Assembly: GCF_003144035.1 (NCBI RefSeq)
Contig: NZ_QFWT01000013.1
Span: forward strand, 25,279-89,278
DNA length: 64,000 nt
DNA from: Vibrio albus
GTDB taxonomy: Bacteria; Pseudomonadota; Gammaproteobacteria; Enterobacterales; Vibrionaceae
Reading direction: 5' to 3'
The position numbers and the translations under genes are program-made. The notes under the pieces are model-generated. The model saw only the letters and a list, made by a program, of their open reading frames with translations, was not told the origin of the DNA and made no database searches. Below are positions 44,300-53,927 of the stretch, in pieces; within the stretch, counting starts at the first letter, position 1, and the number at the start of each line of letters is the position of its first letter.

Positions 44300-45280
44300 C
44301 TACTTCATCTGTTCATCTAAGTTTAATACGGTCAGAGCATTACTTACACTGGTCGCCAATACATCAATCACCCCTGTTCTTAATGCGCCAAGCAGTGCCA
44401 GAGGCTTACTGTTTTCAGCTGCAATCGCGATCACTTCTGAAATTGGCCGAAACTCTTCAATACTCAGACCAATGACTCTATTACTCATCACGGTATGAGC
44501 TGTTTGCCCTTTTACATCAAAAAAGTCATGTCCGGCAAAGTCTCCAACCACCCCCTGTTGTAAACGCGATTGCACCACTTCTTCCGGCGTAAACCAACCG
44601 AGATCGACCATATAGCTGTTCTCACTCATATCTCCGACTCCGACTAGTGCCACATCGGCTTTACGTGCCAGATCCAGTGTCTGCTTAACCGTCGCATTTT
44701 GCATAAAAACTTGTTTTTGCTCTTTATTTTCAGCATAAGCAGGGGCATATAAGGTTTCTGAAGTACCGCCATATTTCTTGGCTAACTGTCGACAAATATG
44801 ATCCGCATTAAACATGCCCCCTCTGGGGTGAATGCCACCTATTCCACACACAAACTTACAATCGCGCGGCGTAATAACGCCGATATGGTGAGCAACAGCC
44901 GATACATTTCGACCCTGACCCACCGTAATCACATTACCATCACGTAAATTGCTGGAAAGGTAGTTTGAGACCAGCCCGGCCACTTGGGTTCTCTGTTCAT
45001 CTTCATTTGGCTGATCCAAAGCAATTAAGGCTCGTTTGACACCGAACTGTTCAACCAGGCGTTGTTCGATTTTTGCACTGAAAACGGGATGATATTTAAC
45101 CGTAATTTCAACAATACCCTCGTCTCTTGCCTGTTTAAGCATACGGCCGACTTTCGCACGAGAAATAGAAAACTTTCGGGAAATCTCCTCCTGCGTTGCG
45201 CCATCCTGATAGTAAGCGACAGAAATTTCAGTAAGCAAATCCGTACTTTGCTCTGATATCTCCTGAATCTGATTAGTCAT
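44300..45280 (-). CDS. SorC-family sugar-binding transcriptional regulator
   Basis: 326 aa from the ATG at 45280 (MTNQIQEISEQS), the usual SorC length; an ATG at 45286 and a much longer upstream frame to 45400 are possible but the extra residues do not look conserved. The N-terminal helix-turn-helix (about 22-48, GATQEEISRKFSISRAKVGRML) is followed by the sugar-phosphate-binding domain (about 60-320), with the VGVGDMSE block and a GDFAGHDFFD block. Members sense phosphorylated sugars. The gene is divergent from tal-tkt with 427 bases between, and repeated motifs in that gap make it the probable regulator of the pentose phosphate genes. Confidence 0.9.
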   Translation of the reverse strand: MTNQIQEISEQSTDLLTEISVAYYQDGATQEEISRKFSISRAKVGRMLKQARDEGIVEITVKYHPVFSAKIEQRLVEQFGVKRALIALDQPNEDEQRTQVAGLVSNYLSSNLRDGNVITVGQGRNVSAVAHHIGVITPRDCKFVCGIGGIHPRGGMFNADHICRQLAKKYGGTSETLYAPAYAENKEQKQVFMQNATVKQTLDLARKADVALVGVGDMSENSYMVDLGWFTPEEVVQSRLQQGVVGDFAGHDFFDVKGQTAHTVMSNRVIGLSIEEFRPISEVIAIAAENSKPLALLGALRTGVIDVLATSVSNALTVLNLDEQMK

Positions 45281-45707
45281 TCTCATATCCAAACCATTTG
45301 TCTGCAGAAATACTAACACAGAGAAAACCCATGCTGAACATGCGCTCATTATTATGACAGATATACATTTGCACCCACCATTACAAATGACACCAACCAT
45401 TACAAGTGCTCAGTGTGATTTCACGTGTAATAGAACATTAACTTTCACAACATTTAACCTAAAACTGTTTATACACTTCAAATTACGTAATAAAAAAGGC
45501 CAAAAGTTGATTATTATCACTTTTATCTCGTTAGTGTGATTGACTTCTAATATAGATCAGCTAATTTGGATACATCAATTACTCAGACATTAATCATATG
45601 TTCATGTAACAATTGTCTAAGTCAAAAAATTAAGGGTTAGTGAATAGTGATTATTGATTAACCAACAAACAAATGCCCAGGAACGTTGAATAGATAGGAT
45701 CACCAAT
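45281..45707. promoter_or_regulatory. 427-bp divergent control region of the SorC-type regulator and tal
   Basis: No coding sequence was seen apart from the doubtful N-terminal extension of the SorC frame. It contains two 19-bp tandem repeats plus an inverted copy (45372-45431), an ATTACGTAAT palindrome (45482-45491), and TTGATTATTATCAC (45507-45520), which resembles an FNR site with one mismatch in ten. Confidence 0.5.
45372..45431. promoter_or_regulatory. Repeated operator-like motif ATTACAArTG between sorC-type gene and tal
   Basis: Two tandem imperfect 19-bp copies (45372-45390, 45391-45409) share caccnaccattacaa, placing ATTACAAATG at 45380-45389 and ATTACAAGTG at 45399-45408. A reverse-complement copy CACGTGTAAT lies at 45422-45431. 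Spacing of about two helical turns and the location between a regulator and its probable target operon fit SorC-family tetramer binding; the assignment is inference. Confidence 0.55.
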
Positions 45708-46658
45708 ATGAGCAACAAATTAGAGCAACTTCGTAAAGTAACCACTGTTGTCGCCGATACGGGCGATATTGAAGCTATCGCGAAATATCAGCCAGAAGAC
45801 GCAACCACTAACCCTTCTCTTGTTCTGAAAGCGGCTCAGATAACGGATTATGCACCGCTTATTGATCAGGCTGTTGAATATGCTAAGACCCAGAGCAGCG
45901 ATAAAGCCCAACAAATTGAAGATGCCTGCGATATGCTGGCAGTGAATATTGGTAAAGAAATCCTGAAGATCGTACCGGGACGCATATCTACTGAAGTCGA
46001 TGCCCGTCTTTCTTTCAATACAGAGGCAAGCGTAGAAAAAGCTCGGAAGTTAGTAAAACTGTACAATGATGCAGGCATCTCTAATGACCGTATCCTTATC
46101 AAGCTGGCTTCCACCTGGGAAGGTATCCGTGCAGGTGAAGTTCTGGAAAAAGAAGGCATTAACTGTAACCTGACTCTTCTGTTCTCGTTTGCTCAGGCCC
46201 GGGCATGTGCTGAAGCGGGTGTCTTCCTTATTTCTCCTTTTGTTGGCCGTATTATGGACTGGTACAAAGCTAAAGAAGGACGCGACTTTGAAGCACAGGA
46301 AGACCCGGGCGTACAGTCGGTAACAACCATCTATAACTACTACAAAGAACACGGCTATGACACTGTGGTAATGGGGGCTAGCTTCCGCAATATCGGTGAA
46401 ATTCTGGAGCTGGCTGGCTGTGACCGCCTGACTATCGCCCCTCAACTTCTTCAGGAGCTGGAAGAGGCTAAAGGCGAACTAGTGACAAAACTGACGCCTG
46501 CAAGTGACATTAAAGAGCGCCCTGCGGCAATGACTCACTCTGAATTCATGTGGGAACACAATCAGGATGCAATGGCGGTAGAAAAGCTTGCTGAAGGTAT
46601 CCGTAACTTTACTATCGACCAGGGAAAGCTGGAAGCAATGATCGAAGCGAAACTTTAA
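45708..46658 (+). CDS. tal: Transaldolase
   Basis: 316 aa, TalB type. Moves dihydroxyacetone from sedoheptulose 7-phosphate to glyceraldehyde 3-phosphate in the non-oxidative pentose phosphate pathway. The N-terminal signature TTNPSLVLKAAQ and the Schiff-base Lys in DRILIKLASTWEGIRA (about residue 132) are present. AGGA lies upstream of the ATG. It is followed 75 bases later by tkt; a GC-rich hairpin lies in between. Both genes sit opposite the SorC-type regulator. Confidence 0.97.
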   Translation: MSNKLEQLRKVTTVVADTGDIEAIAKYQPEDATTNPSLVLKAAQITDYAPLIDQAVEYAKTQSSDKAQQIEDACDMLAVNIGKEILKIVPGRISTEVDARLSFNTEASVEKARKLVKLYNDAGISNDRILIKLASTWEGIRAGEVLEKEGINCNLTLLFSFAQARACAEAGVFLISPFVGRIMDWYKAKEGRDFEAQEDPGVQSVTTIYNYYKEHGYDTVVMGASFRNIGEILELAGCDRLTIAPQLLQELEEAKGELVTKLTPASDIKERPAAMTHSEFMWEHNQDAMAVEKLAEGIRNFTIDQGKLEAMIEAKL

Positions 46659-46682
46659 TTCCTAAAATAACTCATTACAGAA

Positions 46683-46701
46683 CGGGCGCGTTTTGCGCCC
46701 G
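46683..46701 (+). other. GC-rich hairpin between tal and tkt
   Basis: Perfect 7-bp stem cgggcgc/gcgcccg with loop gtttt, 24 bases after the tal stop and 32 bases before the tkt start. No T run follows, so a processing or stabilising element, or partial attenuator, fits better than a full terminator. Confidence 0.55.
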
Positions 46702-46733
46702 CTTAAATTTAACTTTTAAAACCGGTAACTACT

Positions 46734-48728
46734 ATGGAACGTAAACAATTAGCGAATGCTGTCCGTGCTCTGGCCATGGATGGTGTACAAAAAGCGAACT
46801 CTGGTCACCCTGGTGCCCCAATGGGCATGGCGGATATTGCTGAAGTGCTTTGGCGCAGCCACATGAACCACAACCCGCAGAATCCTGACTGGGCTGACCG
46901 CGACCGCTTTGTACTGTCTAATGGTCACGGCTCTATGCTGCTTTATTCTCTGTTACACCTGACAGGTTATGACCTGTCTATTGATGATCTGAAAAACTTC
47001 CGTCAACTGCATTCAAAAACACCGGGTCACCCAGAATACGGTTATGCACCTGGCATTGAAACTACTACCGGCCCGCTGGGTCAGGGCATCACTAATGCCG
47101 TAGGTATGGCTATGGCCGAACGGGCTTTAGCGGCTCAGTTTAATAAAGATGGCCACGACATCGTTGACCACTTCACTTATGCCTTTATGGGTGACGGCTG
47201 TCTGATGGAAGGTATTTCTCACGAAGCCTGTTCTCTGGCGGGGACTCTGGGCCTGGGTAAACTGGTTGCATTCTGGGATGATAACGGTATCTCTATCGAT
47301 GGTGAAGTCGAAGGCTGGTTTGCCGACGACACACCTAAACGTTTTGAAGCGTATGGCTGGCATGTTATTCCGGCTGTTGATGGTCACGACCCTGAAGCGA
47401 TCAATGAAGCCATCAAAGCAGCAAAAGCCGAAACGGATAAGCCTACCCTGATTTGCTGTAAAACTGTGATAGGTTTTGGCTCTCCGAATAAATCAGGCTC
47501 TCACGACTGTCACGGTGCTCCTCTGGGTCACGATGAAATCGCAGCAGCTCGTGAATTCCTGGGCTGGAAGTATGAACCGTTTGAAATCCCGTCTGAAATT
47601 TACGCTGAGTGGGATGCCAAGGAAATTGGCACGGCAAAAGAAAAAGCGTGGAACGAGAAATTTGCTGCTTATGCTGCTGAATACCCTGAACTGGCGGCTG
47701 AATTTAAGCGTCGCGTAAACGGTGATCTGCCTGCTGAGTGGGAAGCACAAGCCAATGCATTTATTGCCGAGCTACAGGCGAACCCTGCAAGCATCGCTTC
47801 ACGTAAAGCGTCACAAAATACACTGGAAGCGTTTGGTAAGCTGTTGCCTGAGTTTATGGGTGGCTCTGCTGACTTGGCTCCCTCTAACCTGACTATGTGG
47901 TCTGGCTCTAAGTCTCTGACTCGTGAAGACTTCTCCGGTAACTACATCCACTACGGTGTTCGTGAATTCGGTATGACTGCCATCATGAATGGTATCGCCC
48001 TGCATGGTGGTTTTGTCCCTTACGGCGCGACCTTCCTGATGTTTATGGAATACGCCCGTAATGCGATGCGTATGGCTGCGCTGATGAAGGTGCAGAACAT
48101 TCAGGTTTACACACACGATTCAATCGGTCTGGGTGAAGACGGCCCGACTCACCAGCCGGTTGAGCAAATGGCGTCTCTTCGTGTGACCCCAAACATGAGC
48201 ACATGGCGTCCGTGTGACCAGGTCGAATCTGCGGTAGCATGGAAATACGCTATCGAGCGTAAAGATGGACCGACGTCTCTTATCTTCTCTCGCCAGAACC
48301 TGGCGCAGCAGGAGCGTGATGCTGAGCAGGTAGCGAACATCGCTAAAGGTGCTTACGTGCTGAAAGATTGCGCAGGCAAGCCAGAACTTATCTTTATTGC
48401 CACCGGTTCCGAAGTGGAACTGGCAGTAGAAGCAGCAGCTAAGCTGACCGAAGAAGGCAAACAAGTACGCGTGGTATCTATGCCATCTACGGATCTGTTT
48501 GATGCTCAGGATGCGGCTTACCGTGAATCGGTACTGCCGTCTTATGTGACAGCTCGCGTTGCTATTGAAGCGGGTATTGCTGATTACTGGTACAAATACG
48601 TCGGCCTGAATGGACGAATTATTGGTATGACGACATTTGGTGAATCTGCTCCTGCTGGTGAACTGTTCAAACAGTTCGGCTTTACAGTAGAAAATGTTGT
48701 TAAGAAAGCAAAAGAAATTCTGGCTTAA
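46734..48728 (+). CDS. tkt: Transketolase
   Basis: 664 aa, normal length. Thiamine-diphosphate enzyme transferring two-carbon units between pentose phosphates. N-terminal signature ANAVRALAMDGVQKANSGHPGAPMG, TPP-binding motif beginning GDGCLMEGISHEA (about 155) and ending with DDNGISIDG, catalytic Glu in REFGM (about 411), second signature GEDGPTHQPVEQ. It is the second gene of the tal-tkt operon and ends in a strong bidirectional terminator. Confidence 0.97.
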   Translation: MERKQLANAVRALAMDGVQKANSGHPGAPMGMADIAEVLWRSHMNHNPQNPDWADRDRFVLSNGHGSMLLYSLLHLTGYDLSIDDLKNFRQLHSKTPGHPEYGYAPGIETTTGPLGQGITNAVGMAMAERALAAQFNKDGHDIVDHFTYAFMGDGCLMEGISHEACSLAGTLGLGKLVAFWDDNGISIDGEVEGWFADDTPKRFEAYGWHVIPAVDGHDPEAINEAIKAAKAETDKPTLICCKTVIGFGSPNKSGSHDCHGAPLGHDEIAAAREFLGWKYEPFEIPSEIYAEWDAKEIGTAKEKAWNEKFAAYAAEYPELAAEFKRRVNGDLPAEWEAQANAFIAELQANPASIASRKASQNTLEAFGKLLPEFMGGSADLAPSNLTMWSGSKSLTREDFSGNYIHYGVREFGMTAIMNGIALHGGFVPYGATFLMFMEYARNAMRMAALMKVQNIQVYTHDSIGLGEDGPTHQPVEQMASLRVTPNMSTWRPCDQVESAVAWKYAIERKDGPTSLIFSRQNLAQQERDAEQVANIAKGAYVLKDCAGKPELIFIATGSEVELAVEAAAKLTEEGKQVRVVSMPSTDLFDAQDAAYRESVLPSYVTARVAIEAGIADYWYKYVGLNGRIIGMTTFGESAPAGELFKQFGFTVENVVKKAKEILA

Positions 48729-48762
48729 TCATATATTGGAAGCTTTTGTTTCTGACTAAAAT

Positions 48763-48800
48763 AAAAGCCCCCTTTCCAAGGATAGGAAGGGGGCTTTTTA
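48763..48800. terminator. Bidirectional terminator between tkt and focA
   Basis: Long stem aaaagcccccttt/aagggggctttt with Ts on both sides (gcttttta on plus, gcttttatttt on minus), 34 bases after the tkt stop and 44 bases before the focA stop of the converging gene. Confidence 0.92.
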
Positions 48801-48843
48801 TATTTATCCGGCTTATAGAAAAGGTGTTATAAAAAGGGAGAAA

Positions 48844-49683
48844 TTATTTCGTTCTCAGATAGATAAGCCAGTAACCCAGTCCGACAAACAAACCACCACC
48901 GATGATATTACCAATGGTAACCGGAATCAGGTTATGAACGACAAAAGTAGCAATATTCAGATCAGCAAATTCTGCCGCGGTTGTACCGGTTGCCTGCCAG
49001 AACTCCGGAGATGCAAAGGTTTTAATACCAATTGCCATTGGGATCTGGAACATATTAGCAATACAGTGTTCAAAACCGGAAGATACAAACATGGCGACAG
49101 GCAGGATCATGATAATAACCTTATCAGTCAGGCTTCGGCCGCTGAATGTCATCCATACCGCAATACATACCAGTACATTACACATAATGCCTAGTGCAAC
49201 CGCAGCCCAAAAGTCATGGTGTAATTTATGCTGGGCAATGTGCATGGTATTGATACCAACCTGCCCGTGGTCAAACATATATTGTTTAGATACCAGCATA
49301 ATACCTACCAGCAACATCGCCCCAATGAAGTTGCCCAGATAAACCACCAGCCAGTTAATCCCCAGACTCTTCCAGCTGATTTTACCACTCGCGCGGGCAA
49401 CAACGGTCAGTACTGAACTGGTAAAAAGCTCACCGCCAGTTACCACAACAAGGATTAAACCAAGGCTAAAAGCCAGACCGCCGACAAACCGGCTCATCCC
49501 CCACGCCATGTCTTCGCTGCCTGTTGTTATCGTGGTGTAAAAAAGAAACGCGATACCAATGTGAACACCGGCTGTTATAGCAAGCAACAAAGACTTTATC
49601 GGGTCTTTGGTCGCTTTACCCACCCCGGCTTCCGCAGCCCGCTCGGCCATTTCCGGCGGTAATAAAGAATCAAACTTATTCAT
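48844..49683 (-). CDS. focA: Formate channel/transporter
   Basis: 279 aa from the ATG at 49683 (MNKFDSLLPPEMAERAAEAG), with GAGAG upstream; a longer frame to 49764 gives a basic non-conserved leader. FNT-family pentameric channel: ITAGVHIGIAFLFY, FSLGLILVVVTGGELFTSS (omega loop Thr), GNFIGAMLLV, MFVSSGFEHCIANMF containing the pore His, and NLIPVTIGNIIGGGLFVGLGYWLIYL. FocA fits better than NirC because of the N-terminus and the FEHCIANM segment. No pflB gene is beside it, so formate handling here is separate from the pyruvate formate-lyase locus. Confidence 0.94.
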   Translation of the reverse strand: MNKFDSLLPPEMAERAAEAGVGKATKDPIKSLLLAITAGVHIGIAFLFYTTITTGSEDMAWGMSRFVGGLAFSLGLILVVVTGGELFTSSVLTVVARASGKISWKSLGINWLVVYLGNFIGAMLLVGIMLVSKQYMFDHGQVGINTMHIAQHKLHHDFWAAVALGIMCNVLVCIAVWMTFSGRSLTDKVIIMILPVAMFVSSGFEHCIANMFQIPMAIGIKTFASPEFWQATGTTAAEFADLNIATFVVHNLIPVTIGNIIGGGLFVGLGYWLIYLRTK

Positions 49684-49910
49684 TTTTGTAGCTCTCGTTA
49701 ATTTTAAAAATATGGTTATAATTTTTCTGGTGCGGATGATCCTCCTAACACATACTTTTTTCAAGTGAATTTTTATGCAGCATTATGCCTTGTCTCCCCA
49801 GCAACCCTAAACCCACCTTAAAACGTATAAAAGACGGTATGATTCCGGTTGCAAAGGAACTAAAATTACTTTGTCACGATGTGAAACCATGAATAGTTAC
49901 GAGACAGAAT

Positions 49911-52007
49911 ATGAAAACAATGAAGGTCAGTGCAGCCAGTCTGAACCAGACAGCCGGAGAGTTCGAAAGTAATATCAACAATATTATTGATGCAGCAGTA
50001 GCAGCCAAAGACTGCGGTGCCAGCTTTTTACTGACTCCCGAACTGTCCCTGACCGGTTACGGGCTGGAAGATAACTTTAGCTATATGAGCATTATTGATA
50101 CTGCGCTTTCAAAGTTATTTAAACTAGCGACTGATCTTCCGCCGGGCATTGCCGTTTCAGTTGGTCTGCCCTATTTATATAGTGGCAAGCTGTTTAACGG
50201 TGTCGCCATCCTGTTAAATGGAAAAGTGTGTGGGGTTACATTCAAAAAGAATCTGGCCTCTAACGGCGTTCATTATGAGCAACGCTGGTTTACCCCTTGG
50301 AACCAGACGGATGTATTTAAACATACGTTCTCTGTTAACGGTGAAGAAGTCACCATCCCTGTCGGAACCCCTGTATTTGATATTGATGGTTTTCTGCTGG
50401 GAATTGAGGTATGCGAAGACAGTTGGGTCGCCAAGCGCATCGCCTCTCACTATTTTGATTTGGGTGTGGACATCATCGCTAATCCAAGTGCCAGCCATTT
50501 TGCTATTTCAAAGTTTAATATTCGCCAGCAGTTGGTAAAGGAATCGAGCCGTACCTACGGTGTAAACTACCTGTTTGCCAACCTGAACGGCGTGGACTCC
50601 GGGCGTGCCGTCTACGACGGTGGCTGTCTTATCGCTAACTCCGGACAGATCCTGAATCAGGGGCCCCGTTTTCATCATACCCCATGCGAAGTCATCACCT
50701 CCGTGATCAGAAATAACAGCAGTCGGGTGACGAAAGCCATCAGCAGCCAGCGTTACTCCGAAGTGCAACATAACCTGGATAACTACATCATCAGATTGGA
50801 TACAAAGAACCCAACTCCGTTATTTACCCCAGACTCGCTGTCATTTCTTAGCGACCTCACTGCTACCCACACAGAAGCGAGTACCGTCGCGGCATGGGAA
50901 ACCAGCCCATACCTTGAGCATGAAGAAGCCGTGCGGGCAATATCGCTTGGCCTGCGTGACTGGTCTAAAAAAACCAATACCAATGGTTATACTCTGTCTC
51001 TTAGTGGTGGTGCCGATTCAGGTTTGGTCGCAACACTGGTTGCAATGGCGGTGAAATTTGAACTGCATGAGTTTAAGACGAAGGGCCTTTCCCTAAAAGA
51101 GAGTTATTTTTTCCGTTTTGCTGACGATGATATTCAGGATGATATTGATACCATTGATATTGAGCAGGTAGAAAAGTCCGTCATGTCCAACTTTTTGCAA
51201 ACGGCTTACCAGCCAAGTGCCAACAGTGGCAAAGTAACCTTTACTGCAGCGACAAAGCTGGCGGAATACATTGGCTCAACTCATTACAACTTCCCTATTA
51301 CTGATGTCGTTGAGCAATATGAAAAAGTATTGAGTGAAGAAACCGGCATCACCTTTACCTGGGAAGATCACGATATCTTTCGCCAGAACATTCAGGCCCG
51401 AACCCGCTCGCCAATGATCTGGGGGGCGACCAACCTGAAAAACAGCCTGCTGCTGACCACCAGCAACCTGTCTGAAGCCAGCCTGGGTTATGCCACACAA
51501 GATGGTGATACCTCCGGCGTTCTGGCTCCTATTTCTGGTGTGACAAAATCAAGAATCCTGAAAATCCTTTCCTGGATGGAAAAGTACGGTATTGACTTAA
51601 CGTATGTGGAAAACAATAACTTCGCCAGATTGGAAGCACTAAGCTATATCAACAACCAGAAGCCAACCGCAGAGCTTCGTCCTGAGGAACAACAGGATGA
51701 AGACGATCTGATGCCTTATGCCCTGCTGGACAGAATTCTGATGTTGCAGCTACAGAACAACCTCACACCACTGGAGATCTTCGAAACCATTATTATTGAA
51801 GATACAGAGTACGAAGCCGAATTTGTCGCCCGTTGCATAGTGAAATATTTCACTATGTTTGTCCGCAATCAGTGGAAACGAGACCGTCAGGCTCCGTCCT
51901 TCCACATTGAAATCAACTCTCTGGATCCAAAAGCAGACCGCCGAATGCCACTGTTGGGCAACCCGTATCAGGAAGAGATTGCTTATCTGAAAGAGCTTTT
52001 TGACTAG
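49911..52007 (+). CDS. nadE: Glutamine-dependent NAD(+) synthase
   Basis: 698 aa. Two-domain enzyme: an N-terminal carbon-nitrogen hydrolase domain (about 1-290) releases ammonia from glutamine, with Glu in TPELSLTGYG, Lys in GVTFKKNLAS and Cys in EVCEDSWVAKR; the C-terminal synthetase domain (about 340-690) carries the PP-loop SLSGGADSGLVAT and TSNLSEASLGYATQDGD, converting nicotinate adenine dinucleotide to NAD. Vibrios often also have a short ammonia-dependent NadE, so this may be a second enzyme (inference). The ATG at 49911 has a GAGACAG box upstream. It converges on atzF, with a terminator between. Confidence 0.95.
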   Translation: MKTMKVSAASLNQTAGEFESNINNIIDAAVAAKDCGASFLLTPELSLTGYGLEDNFSYMSIIDTALSKLFKLATDLPPGIAVSVGLPYLYSGKLFNGVAILLNGKVCGVTFKKNLASNGVHYEQRWFTPWNQTDVFKHTFSVNGEEVTIPVGTPVFDIDGFLLGIEVCEDSWVAKRIASHYFDLGVDIIANPSASHFAISKFNIRQQLVKESSRTYGVNYLFANLNGVDSGRAVYDGGCLIANSGQILNQGPRFHHTPCEVITSVIRNNSSRVTKAISSQRYSEVQHNLDNYIIRLDTKNPTPLFTPDSLSFLSDLTATHTEASTVAAWETSPYLEHEEAVRAISLGLRDWSKKTNTNGYTLSLSGGADSGLVATLVAMAVKFELHEFKTKGLSLKESYFFRFADDDIQDDIDTIDIEQVEKSVMSNFLQTAYQPSANSGKVTFTAATKLAEYIGSTHYNFPITDVVEQYEKVLSEETGITFTWEDHDIFRQNIQARTRSPMIWGATNLKNSLLLTTSNLSEASLGYATQDGDTSGVLAPISGVTKSRILKILSWMEKYGIDLTYVENNNFARLEALSYINNQKPTAELRPEEQQDEDDLMPYALLDRILMLQLQNNLTPLEIFETIIIEDTEYEAEFVARCIVKYFTMFVRNQWKRDRQAPSFHIEINSLDPKADRRMPLLGNPYQEEIAYLKELFD

Positions 52008-52060
52008 GGCACGCCCTAATAGAAGTGGAGTCTTTTATCAGAAATTTATCAGGATGGTAT

Positions 52061-52102
52061 AAAAACACCGCACCAATTAAATAGGTGCGGTGTGTTCTTT
52101 TC
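52061..52102. terminator. Bidirectional terminator between nadE and the guanidine operon
   Basis: Perfect 10-bp stem acaccgcacc/ggtgcggtgt with loop aattaaata. On the plus side tgttctttt follows; on the minus side ttttata follows. It ends both the nadE transcript and the long guanidine operon. Confidence 0.9.
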
Positions 52103-52144
52103 AAAGAGGCAGGTTTCTCAAAAATAGAAAACTTACGCTAGTTT

Positions 52145-53911
52145 TTAGCTTTCAGAGTTAAGAAAGCCGCGCCAGCCACCGTACTCGCTGATATCCTGAG
52201 CCCCTTGTATACCAATAGGTTCACAGATAAAGCCTTTTACCCACTCACCGGATACCAGTTCCACTGAACCCAGCCCCAAGGGATGAGGGATTTGCGCAAG
52301 CAAGGCCCCAATACTGCCTGTCGAAATGGCCCATACTTCTACTTCAATATCAGTGCCCTGTTCTTCATCCCGGACCACACCCGGTCTGAACGGAGGACCT
52401 CCGGCCAGCTTATACATTTTGTACTTTGCTGAAGTAGACGTTTTTTCTTTCAGAACACCGCCTAAAGAGGTCAGTTGTTCATTCAGTGGCAACCCCTCCA
52501 TATGAGCCCCACACACTAGCAAATCCATTGTCTTGGATGCTGAATTACGCCCGTCAACACCAAGAACCAGCCCGTTGTCCTGCTGCCACTGTTTCGCCAG
52601 TGAAAGCAGCGCCGGATCGGCAAAAGCTCGTGTAAACAGAGTCACACCAAATGGCAAACCAGCATCAGTAAACCCGGCAGGAATAGCGACTGAGCAGTAA
52701 TCCAGCAGGTTCATAAAGTTGGTGTAGTAACCCAGATTACTGTTCAGTGTAATCGGATCCGCATTCACTTCGTTGATGGTGTAGATAGTTCCGGCAGTCG
52801 GCGTCATCACAATATCAACTTCAGACAGCAATTTGTCGCACTGAACTTTATACGCTTGTAGCTTATACATAGCTTTGAACGTATCTGCCGCTGAAAACGA
52901 TGTGGCACCACCAATAATAGTTTCTATAACCGGTAAACAGCTTTTTGGTTGTTCCTCAAAAAATGTCTGAACTGCTGCATAGCGCTCAGCCACCCAAGGC
53001 CCCTGATAAAGCAGTTTTGCTGCATCAATAAATGGCTGCAGATCAAAAGGAACCAGCTCAGCGCCCATTTCCTTCATGCGGGTCTGCGTTTCTGCAAACA
53101 GAGTCTGATACTCTTCATTACCGAAAAAGGCCAGTTGCTCTGCAGCAGGGATCCCGACCTTCAGACCATTAAATGATCCTGAAACAGGCTGTATCGGTGC
53201 TTGTGTTGGTCTGGCATAACAATCCTGCTCGTCATACACCGCTGCAACGGAGTACAACAGAGACAGATCGTCAGCATTGCGGGCGAAGAATGTTACGCAA
53301 TCCAAACTCTTACAGGCGGGAACGACACCGGTACAGCTAAGCAGACCTTTACTCGCTTTTAGTCCCATAAGGTTATTAAATGCAGCCGGTACACGTCCTG
53401 AACCGGCCGTGTCTGTTCCCAGAGAGAAAAAGACCTGATTGGTCGCCACACTCACTGCACTGCCAGAGCTGGAGCCGCCGGAAATATAGTCAGGGTTAAA
53501 ACTGTTTTTCCCTTCTCCCCATGGACTACGTGTACCTACCAGCCCGGTTGCAAACTGATCCAGATTGGTTTTTCCCAGAGGTACTGCACCAGCGGCAATC
53601 AGTTGAGCCACCACAAAAGCGGATGACTCAGGCTCGTAGGTATACTCCTTACAGCCAGCCGTTGTCGGCAGACCTTCAAGGTCAATATTGTCTTTAATGG
53701 CGAAAGGCACACCGTAAAGAGGCAGCGTATCACTATCCTTTTCCCGTAACGCATCTACATAGGTCTGCAGCTGTGCATCGGAAATGCAACTTATCCATGC
53801 ATTACGGTCATCACTTCTGGCCTGCTCCAGTTTCTCCTGTAAAAAGCTAAAAGGAGAGATCTCGCCGGAACGATAGGCTTCAATTAACTGCTTAATGGTT
53901 GATGGCATCAT
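52145..53911 (-). CDS. atzF: Allophanate hydrolase
   Basis: 588 aa. Hydrolyses allophanate to two ammonia and CO2. Amidase-signature domain (about 1-440): catalytic Lys in VPFAIKDNIDLEG, cis-Ser region in YISGGSSSGSAVSVA, nucleophilic Ser in GTDTAGSGRVPAA. A C-terminal domain of about 125 residues, typical of AtzF, starts near MDLLVCGAHMEG. It lies 16 bases downstream of the biotin carboxylase gene and is the last gene of the operon. In guanidine utilisation the allophanate is produced from carboxyguanidine, which fits the riboswitches here. Confidence 0.95.
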   Translation of the reverse strand: MMPSTIKQLIEAYRSGEISPFSFLQEKLEQARSDDRNAWISCISDAQLQTYVDALREKDSDTLPLYGVPFAIKDNIDLEGLPTTAGCKEYTYEPESSAFVVAQLIAAGAVPLGKTNLDQFATGLVGTRSPWGEGKNSFNPDYISGGSSSGSAVSVATNQVFFSLGTDTAGSGRVPAAFNNLMGLKASKGLLSCTGVVPACKSLDCVTFFARNADDLSLLYSVAAVYDEQDCYARPTQAPIQPVSGSFNGLKVGIPAAEQLAFFGNEEYQTLFAETQTRMKEMGAELVPFDLQPFIDAAKLLYQGPWVAERYAAVQTFFEEQPKSCLPVIETIIGGATSFSAADTFKAMYKLQAYKVQCDKLLSEVDIVMTPTAGTIYTINEVNADPITLNSNLGYYTNFMNLLDYCSVAIPAGFTDAGLPFGVTLFTRAFADPALLSLAKQWQQDNGLVLGVDGRNSASKTMDLLVCGAHMEGLPLNEQLTSLGGVLKEKTSTSAKYKMYKLAGGPPFRPGVVRDEEQGTDIEVEVWAISTGSIGALLAQIPHPLGLGSVELVSGEWVKGFICEPIGIQGAQDISEYGGWRGFLNSES

Positions 53912-53927
53912 TATCGTCTCCCTGTGA

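Noticed and set aside
45507..45520. FNR-like TTGATTATTATCAC upstream of tal
   Set aside because: It is about 190 bp before the start codon without a matching promoter; a chance match in AT-rich DNA is likely.
49873..49884. tcacgatgtga inverted repeat upstream of nadE as a CRP or NrtR site
   Set aside because: Arm order and spacing (TCAC-N3-GTGA) do not match CRP, and a single short copy is not enough for another assignment.
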